DNA of 5,619 nucleotides from positions 1 to 5,619 of the forward strand of contig CALIQO010000220.1 in NCBI GenBank assembly GCA_938044055.1, given 5' to 3'. Position numbers and translations under genes: made by a program. Below the pieces are notes generated by a model that was not told where the DNA came from, searched no databases, and worked only from the letters and a program-made list of their open reading frames with translations. The stretch is from an uncultured Saprospiraceae bacterium. GTDB lineage: Bacteria > Bacteroidota > Bacteroidia > Chitinophagales > Saprospiraceae. Positions 1-5,250 of this stretch are shown here, piece after piece. Each line of letters starts with the position of its first letter. The first letter of the stretch is position 1.

Positions 1-3000
1 TTAATCCTGGGTTACCATTGTTCCCTGATAATGGAACGACTACCAGCCTTCAAGGAAAGAACCCAAGTACGGCTACTTGTAGCTTTATGGTAGAAGTATT
101 CGATAATGAAGCACCATTCTGTTCTATGTTTGATACATTGACATACGATGCTCTAGATATACCCATAGATATTCTTCCAGGAGGATGTACCGAATCTGTG
201 ATTACAGTTCCTGATAACTTCCTCATAGGTGATGTAAGTATACTTGATCTTGCAGGAACGATGGGAGACGCAGGTGATCTTGTTGTCAAGCTGATCTCTC
301 CAGATGGAACAAGAATTACTCTCTTAGACAATATATGTACAGGAACGTCAGATTTCGATGTTAATCTTGATGATGAGGCAATAGCAACATTAGCTACTGT
401 TGCTTGTACACCACTTGGACAAGGAGGAGATTATCAGCCATTACAAGCATTTACAGCTTACATAGGTGAGATGTCTATGGGTGATTGGACATTGGAGATT
501 TACTCTGATGGAATGTCTACTGGAGAACTTACAGGTTGGACACTGCAATTGTTAGAGCAGATTCCATATGCACAAGGAGATACTACATTGATGAATGCTA
601 TGGATATGTGTAGTAATGAGTTTACTTGGCAACATCCAATAGCTTCTGACAACTGTGGATTTGCACAACTTGTGGTTTCGTATAGTAGTGAAGATAATAT
701 TGCTGTTCCTACCGGAGGTGTAGTACAGCAAGGAGCGATAATTACAGAAACATTTGGAGTCGGCACGACTACCGTGACCTATACCTTAACCGATGGTTCT
801 GGTAATGTATCCACCTGTGGATTCGATGTTACGGTTGAAGATGTTCAAGACCCAGTAATAGACCCTACTACTTGTACAGATATTATGATATCGCTCGGAA
901 GCGGAGAATGTGAAACACCAGTTACCTATCCTACAATCGCAGCAATGGATAATTGTGGAATTGATTCAATAGCATTTGAGCCTCCAGTAGGAACCTTATT
1001 CCCGATAGGTACGACTCCAGTAACAGTGATTGTTTTTGATGCTGCAGGAAATTCTGACACTTGCATGTTCAATGTGATTGTTGAAGAATTCCAGACAGAT
1101 GGAGATGATCTAGGATGTAATGGTGAACTTAATGTTTCTCTAGGTTCAGACTGCATGGCATTCATAGATCCTGAAGATGTTCTTGCAGGAACAGGTTATG
1201 GATGTTTCGATGACTATTGTATTGAAATCCGAGACCTTGCGGGTAACTTGATTGGCACCAGTGGAGAAGGAACCAATTTCGTTGATCTATCTCATGTAGG
1301 ACAGAGTTTCGATGTTACAGTATGTATAGATTGTGATGATCCGACTACCAACTGTTGCTGGACTCGAATCAACGTGGAAGAAAAACTCATACCAGATGTT
1401 GAATGTCCGCCAGATACAATTATCAATTGCAACGAATTAGATGACCCTTCAGTAACAGGGATGCCGATCATTCTGTCTTGTGAGCCTGAAATTGATATTA
1501 CTTACAGGGATGAATATCAAGAGAATGGAATATGTGACAACCCTAGAGCAATAATCAATAGAACATGGTTCGTAGAAGATGGAGAAGGCAATGTTGTAAC
1601 CTGTGATCAGGAGATTCTTGTCCGTCCATTCGATATGGATGTAATAGAATTCCCAGCAGATTTCGTGCTTGTCAACGCACTAAGTTGCGAAGATGTGTTA
1701 CTCAACCCTAATCTTACGGATACATCCTTTACGGGAATACCAACGATTAATGGTGAGCCGATTTTCGGTAAGCACTTATGCGAGGTTAACGTAGGTTACT
1801 GGGATGAGTTCTTACAAGATGCCAATTGTCCGAATAGTTATGAACTACTTAGACACTGGATAGTCAGAGACGAATGTGCTCCACTTGAAACTGGAGTTAA
1901 TCCTCGTAGACACATTCAAGCCATTAAAGTAAATGATGATTCTGCACCTGAATTCGTTAATTGCTTAGAAGATGTTACAATCGGCACTACGCCGTGGGCA
2001 TGTGGCGGATCTTACACACTTCCTTCTCTGAGCTCTATCGTAGATGATGCTTGCGGCGATGTGATAGAAGTTGCGGTCTATGTGACGACAGGTTCTGTAA
2101 CGCAATCTGGTACTGGATTGGATGCCATATATACAATCAATCATTTGCCGAAAGGAACACATACAGTTACGATCAGGCTTAATGACGGATGTAGAAATTT
2201 CTCAAGATGCTCATTCGATATAACTGTTGAAGATAATACTGCTCCTAATGTAGTCTGTCTTCAGAATATAGTTGTGTCGCTAGGAGATAATGGTGAGGCA
2301 AAGATCTTCCCAGTATCTATAGATAATGGAAGCTTCGATAATTGTGATCCAGTTTTTATGGAGATATCGCGAGAAACAGACAATTGCGATAGACCTGAGA
2401 ACCTTACATGGGGAGAATACATAACTGTATGTTGTACAGATATTGAAAATTATCCAGTCAAGGCTAAGTTAAGAGTATGGGATGATGCAGATGAAAATGG
2501 TCTATATGGTACTTCAGGTGATAACTACAATACTTGCTGGGCTAACCTCAGAGTAGAGTACAAGTTAGATCCAGTCATAGAATGTGTGCCTGATGTTGTT
2601 ATCAACTGTCATGAAGACCACAAGGACCTTTCTATTACCGGAGCTCCAGGTGCATTCTCACCATGTGGAGATAGTGAAGTTGATTACGAAGACATATTAG
2701 AAGACTTGAATGATTGTGGAATAGGTACAGTAGTAAGAAGATGGCGAGTAGTAGGATCCGAGACTGTTATATGTGATCAGATGATAACCATTATTCCACT
2801 TAACCCTATTGAGAGAAGTGACATAACATTCCCAGAAGACGTAGTAGTCAACTGCTTGGATGATATTCCATTCTCAGAAGTGATGATAGATGGTGGAGTA
2901 TGTGATCAGATCGGTATCAGTACGAAGGCAGATACTTTTTACTTCGATAGCGATGCTTGCTTTAAAATTATCAAGGAATTCAGTGTCATTGATTGGTGTC

Positions 3001-4904
3001 AGTATGATAAGGATGATCCACAGAGTGATGGAAAATGGACAGGAATACAGACCATTAAAGTTGTAGATGAGCAAGCTCCTGAGATATTCAATTGTGACGA
3101 TGTAACTGTTACAGTTCATACCGATGATTGTGAAATCAGTTCATTCGAGATAAGTGCAGAAGGCATGGATCAAGGATGTGTGATTGGGGATAATCTAAGG
3201 TGGGAGTATGGAGTAGACATAGATGCTGATGGAGATTTCGACTACACGGGTAACCTTAGTGGCAACCAAGTTTCTACTGTCATTGATGCGATCGTTTCAG
3301 ACTCAGTAACTGTGTTCTGGAAAGCATTTGACGGTTGTGGAAACAGTGAGACATGCAGCTATAACGTGTTCTTCCAGAATGGAAAATCACCGACCAGCTA
3401 TTGTAAGAACCTCGTTATAACCTTACCGTCTAGTGGTCCTGCTGAAATATGGGCATCAGATTTCAATGCAGGAAGTACAGATAATTGTACGCCTGAAGAT
3501 GAGTTGAGATTCTCTTTCTCAGACACAGAATACATACCATTTAGAAATTTCACTTGTGACGACTTAACTAATGGCATAGCGACACTCATTGAAGTAGATG
3601 TATATGTCTGGGATACAGACGATAATATAAGTCAGTGTAGAGCTGATTTATCACTTCAAGACAACTCAGATGTATGTCCAGATGATCCTGGTTCAAGTGC
3701 ATTGATCGCTGGTACATTGTCTAACGAGGTAGGAGAAACACTTGATGAAGCTATCGTGAAACTGGAAGCAGATTTCGGAGAATATCCGCATACGCAGACA
3801 ACGGATGATAGGGGAGCGTTTGCCTTTGGTGACAATCCATTGCTCAACGATTACAGCATTAAGCCTGCTAAGGACATCTTCCCACTTAATGGAGTAAGTA
3901 CACTGGATCTAGTTCTGATACAGAGACACATCTTAGGGATTTCAATTATAGAATCACCTTATAGAGTTATTGGTGCTGATATCAATAACGATGGAAAAGT
4001 ATCTGCTTCTGATTTACTCGATCTAAGGAAGTTGATTCTAGGAATAACGGATGACTTCAGAAACAACGAATCATGGAGATTCATGGATAAGGCGGTTGTC
4101 TTTGATGATCCGCAAGATCCATTCCCAGTTCAAGATGAAATCACTCTAGATAACTTATCTACAGATATGATGAAGAATGATTTTGTGGCGATTAAGGTAG
4201 GGGATGTCTCAGGAAACGCTCGCGCAAATGGAAGAGTAGAAGTACCTGTTGTAAGAAGTAAGGAGGCGCTGACACTTAACTATAAGATTGATCTTGTAGA
4301 AGAAGGACACGAGATTCCAGTATACTTGAGTCAACCACAATCGATGAAAGGAATGCAGATTTCAATATCTGGAATCGATGCCAAAGCAATAAACATTGTT
4401 TCTGGTCAGATGATTGTACCTCAAGACTACTATTACTATGCAGATGGAATATTAAACATCGTATGGGATGGTGTCAATGGTGCTGATCTCAATACAGATG
4501 AGGCACTCTTTACCATTGCGGTTGAAGAAGGTGTCATGGATGATTACTTAATTCTTGAAGATGGCCTAACGCCGGAAGCTTATCTGACAGAATCTTTAAG
4601 CATAACACCTGTTGAGATCAGTAAAATTATTGGACCTGAAATCGAATTTTATGTCGGTCAGAACCAACCTAATCCTTTCTCCTTGCGAACATCTATTCCG
4701 GTTACATTACCAGAAGCGATGGAAGTCGAAGTAGAAGTGATGGATGGAAAAGGACGATTGATTTTCACAGAGTACTTCACAGTAGACAGTGGAAATCAGA
4801 CACTTACTATTGAAAATAACAATAGAATGGTTCCTGGTGTATACTACTACAATGTGAAAACAGAAACGCAAGTTGTAACCAAGAAAATGGTGGTTGTGAA
4901 ATAG
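1..4904 (+). CDS. Giant HYR/P-domain/dockerin-like surface protein with T9SS type A sorting tail (5'-partial)
   Basis: The frame is open to the left edge (first full codon at 3) and stops with TAG at 4902-4904. The TTG at 18 falls inside a HYR-like module, so it is not the start. Residues below count from that TTG. Visible domains are: end of a HYR-like module (1-36), P/Homo B domain (about 55-182), two HYR modules (188-276, 277-357), a super-repeat of four module types (358-1218), a carboxypeptidase-regulatory-like beta domain (1225-1282), degenerate dockerin (1284-1345), cohesin-like domain (about 1415-1535) and Por_Secre_tail (1540-1628). About 59 cysteines lie before residue 1221 and none after it, suggesting a disulfide-stabilised extracellular stalk. 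By family knowledge, such proteins cross the outer membrane through T9SS and are attached or released after the tail is cleaved. An adhesive or matrix role is inference. No catalytic motif is visible, but an enzymatic head could lie upstream. The ligand is unknown. Confidence 0.96.
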   Translation, partial: NPGLPLFPDNGTTTSLQGKNPSTATCSFMVEVFDNEAPFCSMFDTLTYDALDIPIDILPGGCTESVITVPDNFLIGDVSILDLAGTMGDAGDLVVKLISPDGTRITLLDNICTGTSDFDVNLDDEAIATLATVACTPLGQGGDYQPLQAFTAYIGEMSMGDWTLEIYSDGMSTGELTGWTLQLLEQIPYAQGDTTLMNAMDMCSNEFTWQHPIASDNCGFAQLVVSYSSEDNIAVPTGGVVQQGAIITETFGVGTTTVTYTLTDGSGNVSTCGFDVTVEDVQDPVIDPTTCTDIMISLGSGECETPVTYPTIAAMDNCGIDSIAFEPPVGTLFPIGTTPVTVIVFDAAGNSDTCMFNVIVEEFQTDGDDLGCNGELNVSLGSDCMAFIDPEDVLAGTGYGCFDDYCIEIRDLAGNLIGTSGEGTNFVDLSHVGQSFDVTVCIDCDDPTTNCCWTRINVEEKLIPDVECPPDTIINCNELDDPSVTGMPIILSCEPEIDITYRDEYQENGICDNPRAIINRTWFVEDGEGNVVTCDQEILVRPFDMDVIEFPADFVLVNALSCEDVLLNPNLTDTSFTGIPTINGEPIFGKHLCEVNVGYWDEFLQDANCPNSYELLRHWIVRDECAPLETGVNPRRHIQAIKVNDDSAPEFVNCLEDVTIGTTPWACGGSYTLPSLSSIVDDACGDVIEVAVYVTTGSVTQSGTGLDAIYTINHLPKGTHTVTIRLNDGCRNFSRCSFDITVEDNTAPNVVCLQNIVVSLGDNGEAKIFPVSIDNGSFDNCDPVFMEISRETDNCDRPENLTWGEYITVCCTDIENYPVKAKLRVWDDADENGLYGTSGDNYNTCWANLRVEYKLDPVIECVPDVVINCHEDHKDLSITGAPGAFSPCGDSEVDYEDILEDLNDCGIGTVVRRWRVVGSETVICDQMITIIPLNPIERSDITFPEDVVVNCLDDIPFSEVMIDGGVCDQIGISTKADTFYFDSDACFKIIKEFSVIDWCQYDKDDPQSDGKWTGIQTIKVVDEQAPEIFNCDDVTVTVHTDDCEISSFEISAEGMDQGCVIGDNLRWEYGVDIDADGDFDYTGNLSGNQVSTVIDAIVSDSVTVFWKAFDGCGNSETCSYNVFFQNGKSPTSYCKNLVITLPSSGPAEIWASDFNAGSTDNCTPEDELRFSFSDTEYIPFRNFTCDDLTNGIATLIEVDVYVWDTDDNISQCRADLSLQDNSDVCPDDPGSSALIAGTLSNEVGETLDEAIVKLEADFGEYPHTQTTDDRGAFAFGDNPLLNDYSIKPAKDIFPLNGVSTLDLVLIQRHILGISIIESPYRVIGADINNDGKVSASDLLDLRKLILGITDDFRNNESWRFMDKAVVFDDPQDPFPVQDEITLDNLSTDMMKNDFVAIKVGDVSGNARANGRVEVPVVRSKEALTLNYKIDLVEEGHEIPVYLSQPQSMKGMQISISGIDAKAINIVSGQMIVPQDYYYYADGILNIVWDGVNGADLNTDEALFTIAVEEGVMDDYLILEDGLTPEAYLTESLSITPVEISKIIGPEIEFYVGQNQPNPFSLRTSIPVTLPEAMEVEVEVMDGKGRLIFTEYFTVDSGNQTLTIENNNRMVPGVYYYNVKTETQVVTKKMVVVK
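180..563 (+). other. P/Homo B (proprotein convertase P) domain within the giant CDS
   Basis: Residues about 55-182 match the P-domain pattern. There is an N-terminal beta strand region (VPDNFLIGDVSI), the central GDLVVKLISPDGTRITLL core, and the closing GDWTLEIYSD...GELTGWTLQL signature. In known families this beta-sandwich follows a subtilisin-like or metalloprotease domain and helps it fold. Here it is flanked on both sides by HYR-like sequence and no protease domain is visible, so it is probably a stand-alone structural or binding module. Confidence 0.85.
579..1088 (+). other. Two tandem HYR (hyalin repeat) modules within the giant CDS
   Basis: Residues 188-276 and 277-357 each show the HYR signature: a DNCG motif near the middle (S-DNCG at 210-214, M-DNCG at 310-314), a G-T-T-x-V-T-x-x-x-x-D-x-x-G-N core (249-263 and 331-345), then a C-x-F-x-V-x-V-E strand ending the module. 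HYR modules are immunoglobulin-like beta-sandwich spacers or adhesion units. They are much closer to the canonical form than the modules further downstream. Confidence 0.85.
1089..2255 (+). repeat. Super-repeat copy 1 (modules A1-B1-C1-D1), coding
   Basis: Residues 358-746 form four modules. A1 (358-463) ends CCWTRINVEEKLIPDVEC. B1 (464-541) begins PPDTIINC and carries an R-T-W-x-V-x-D-x-x-G-N core ending in a CDQEILV strand. C1 (542-649) has an L-R-H-W-I-V-R-D core and ends IQAIKV...APEFVNC. D1 (650-746) is HYR-like and ends CSFDITVEDNTAPNVVC. The same order recurs at 2256-3404. The boundaries are read by eye from shared end motifs and may be off by several residues. Confidence 0.7.
2256..3404 (+). 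repeat. Super-repeat copy 2 (modules A2-B2-C2-D2), coding
   Basis: Residues 747-1129 repeat the module order of copy 1. A2 ends CWANLRVEYKLDPVIEC. B2 has VPDVVINC, R-R-W-R-V-V and CDQMITI. C2 ends IQTIKV...APEIFNC. D2 ends CSYNVFFQNGKSPTSYC. Matching landmarks lie 377-394 residues from those of copy 1. A1 and A2 agree mainly at their C-terminal ends, so that pair is the weakest. D2 also carries an acidic loop, D-I-D-A-D-G-D-F-D at 3216-3242, like an EF-hand or thrombospondin-3 calcium site. Confidence 0.7.
3405..3671 (+). repeat. Third A-type module (A3), truncated super-repeat copy
   Basis: Residues 1130-1218 resemble A2. Both have an N-terminal strand (NLVITLPSSG against NIVVSLGDNG), a DNC-x-P motif, an NFTC/NLTW region, a V-x-V-W-D-x-x-D-N core and a final C-x-A-x-L strand. 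No B, C or D module follows; the cysteine-rich part of the protein ends here and the cysteine-free C-terminal region begins. Like A2, this module directly follows a D module. Confidence 0.65.
3690..4223 (+). other. Carboxypeptidase-regulatory-like domain plus degenerate dockerin region within the giant CDS
   Basis: Residues 1225-1282 (IAGTLSNEVGETLDEAIVKL...TTDDRGAFAF) read as a CarboxypepD_reg-like or SdrD-B-like beta domain. Residues 1284-1345 form a two-part dockerin. Its second loop is canonical (D1321, N1323, D1325, G1326, D1332 in ADINNDGKVSASD, then a LRKLILG helix). Its first loop has lost the middle acidic ligands and keeps NGVSTLD and the IQRHILG helix. The following SWRFMDK...DFVAIKVGDVSGNA stretch (to about 1402) commonly accompanies this dockerin type in Bacteroidota. 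Confidence 0.75.
4260..4622 (+). other. Cohesin-like beta domain within the giant CDS
   Basis: Residues about 1415-1535 show a cohesin-like pattern: an opening IPVYLSQPQSMKGMQISISG, a central INIVSGQ, an ILNIVWDGVNG segment where cohesins often have a W-x(2-4)-G turn, and a closing ALFTIAVEEG strand. There are no cysteines. The assignment rests on pattern only. Another immunoglobulin-like beta-sandwich linker of the kind often placed before T9SS tails is possible. Confidence 0.5.
4635..4901 (+). other. T9SS type A sorting domain (Por_Secre_tail) at the C-terminus of the giant CDS
   Basis: Residues 1540-1628 match the type A C-terminal domain. There is an F-Y-V-G-Q-N-Q-P-N-P-F motif (1544-1554), then a T-x-I-P-V-x-L strand, a V-x-V-M-D-x-x-G-R-L core, an M-V-P-G-V-Y-Y-Y segment and a terminal T-K-K-M-V-V-V-K. 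By family knowledge this domain targets the protein to T9SS for export across the outer membrane and is removed by the PorU sortase. It fixes both the export route and the phylum. Confidence 0.93.
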
Positions 4905-4930
4905 CAGTAACCATAAATCTTATATAAGCT

Positions 4931-4970
4931 AAAAGGGGTTGTATCTAAGAATGGAAACAGCCCCTTTTTT
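4931..4970 (+). terminator. Rho-independent terminator after the giant surface-protein gene
   Basis: AAAAGGGGTTGT (4931-4942) pairs with ACAGCCCCTTTT (4957-4968), a 12-bp stem with one G-T wobble and a 14-nt loop. The stem runs into TTTTTT (4965-4970), 26 nt after the TAG stop. The A-tract on the 5' side means it could also work on the other strand. It separates the gene from the mraZ transcription unit. Confidence 0.9.
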
Positions 4971-4978
4971 ATTGTTTT

Positions 4979-5004
4979 ACATATTATATAAAATTATAAT
5001 ATGT
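4979..5004. repeat. Perfect AT-rich inverted repeat (10-bp arms)
   Basis: ACATATTATA (4979-4988) and TATAATATGT (4995-5004) are exact reverse complements around a 6-base spacer. The right arm runs into TTTTG. It starts 9 bases after the main terminator. It may be a weak back-up terminator, a protein-binding palindrome or chance in AT-rich DNA. Confidence 0.6.
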
Positions 5005-5034
5005 TTTGTATATTCGCATTTCCAACCCTGTGCT

Positions 5035-5066
5035 ACACTCCCTATAGGCTATATGGCCTAGAGTGT
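5035..5066. repeat. Bulged hairpin in the intergenic region
   Basis: ACACTC (5035-5040) pairs with GAGTGT (5061-5066). Directly inside, TAGGC (5045-5049) pairs with GCCTA (5056-5060), with CCTA (5041-5044) bulged on the left side. The apical loop is 4-6 bases. It is the most GC-containing stem between the terminator and mraZ. CTCCTTTTAC follows at 5069, too weak a T-run for a confident terminator call. Confidence 0.5.
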
Positions 5067-5098
5067 GCTCCTTTTACATATGAATTAGACCTACATTT

Positions 5099-5149
5099 TA
5101 TAAGCAAATAAACGCTAATGTGTAAAACATGCGTTTACACAAGCTTATA
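5099..5149. repeat. Nested 17-bp interrupted inverted repeat
   Basis: Three sets of arms nest around one centre: TATAAGC (5099-5105) with GCTTATA (5143-5149), AAACGC (5110-5115) with GCGTTT (5131-5136), and ATGT (5118-5121) with ACAT (5127-5130), leaving a GTAAA loop. An overlapping alternative pairs TGTGTAAA (5119-5126) with TTTACACA (5134-5141), an exact 8-bp match. The two folds cannot form together. No function is recognised. Confidence 0.55.
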
Positions 5150-5157
5150 TATGGTGG

Positions 5158-5176
5158 ATTTTCTATATCAGAAAAT
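5158..5176. repeat. Short inverted repeat just upstream of the MraZ boxes
   Basis: ATTTTCT (5158-5164) and AGAAAAT (5170-5176) are exact reverse complements with a 5-base spacer. They lie 5 bases before the GTGG array. The arms are short and AT-rich, so chance is possible. Confidence 0.35.
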
Positions 5177-5181
5177 TAAAA

Positions 5182-5211
5182 AATGTGGGTATTTGTGGAG
5201 ATAAGTGGAAA
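5182..5211 (+). promoter_or_regulatory. MraZ-box array: three GTGG direct repeats at exact 10-bp spacing
   Basis: GTGG occurs at 5185, 5195 and 5205, exactly one helical turn apart. The three 10-base units (5182-5191, 5192-5201, 5202-5211) fit NWWGTGGRNA. Known MraZ operators, for example in E. coli, are three TGGGN direct repeats with 5-base spacers upstream of mraZ, bound by the MraZ ring. Here the units read TGGGT, TGGAG and TGGAA with the same spacing, and they end 39 bases before the mraZ ATG. Negative autoregulation is the expected role. Confidence 0.78.
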
Positions 5212-5226
5212 TTATCTGTACATTTA
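5192..5226 (+). promoter_or_regulatory. Candidate Bacteroidota-type mraZ promoter overlapping the MraZ boxes
   Basis: TTTG at 5192-5195 could serve as the -33 element and TACATTTA at 5219-5226 as the -7 element (7 of 8 to TAnnTTTG). The spacer is 23 bases, at the long end of the range for this promoter class. Transcription would start near 5232, leaving a leader of about 20 bases. The second and third MraZ boxes would lie across the -33 element and spacer, which fits repression. This is a by-eye match only. Confidence 0.35.
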
Positions 5227-5250
5227 TATCATTATTCGCACAAAGTCGAA

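Noticed and set aside
18..20. TTG as the start codon of the large gene
   Set aside because: The frame is open to the left edge and the residues on both sides continue a HYR-like module; there is no signal peptide. The gene begins outside the window.
50..3847. Several antisense open frames of 63-93 codons on the minus strand
   Set aside because: They lie wholly inside the large gene, have no recognisable domains, and are expected shadows of a long coding frame.
3867..4622. Cellulosome component
   Set aside because: Dockerin-like and cohesin-like parts are present, but there is no carbohydrate-active domain in view, the first dockerin loop is decayed, and the T9SS tail and HYR modules fit a Bacteroidota surface protein.
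5182..5211. Iteron or CRISPR-like repeat array
   Set aside because: The units are only 10 bases with a 4-base invariant core, with no spacers of CRISPR size and no replication or cas gene nearby.
5194..5220. Possible DnaA boxes (TGTGGAGATAA, TTATCTGTA)
   Set aside because: The first has two extra bases relative to TGTGGATAA and the second differs at several positions. The 10-bp GTGG phasing upstream of mraZ explains the sequence better.
4905..5250. A small protein gene in the intergenic region
   Set aside because: I saw no open frame with a convincing start and composition; the region is AT-rich and dominated by inverted repeats.
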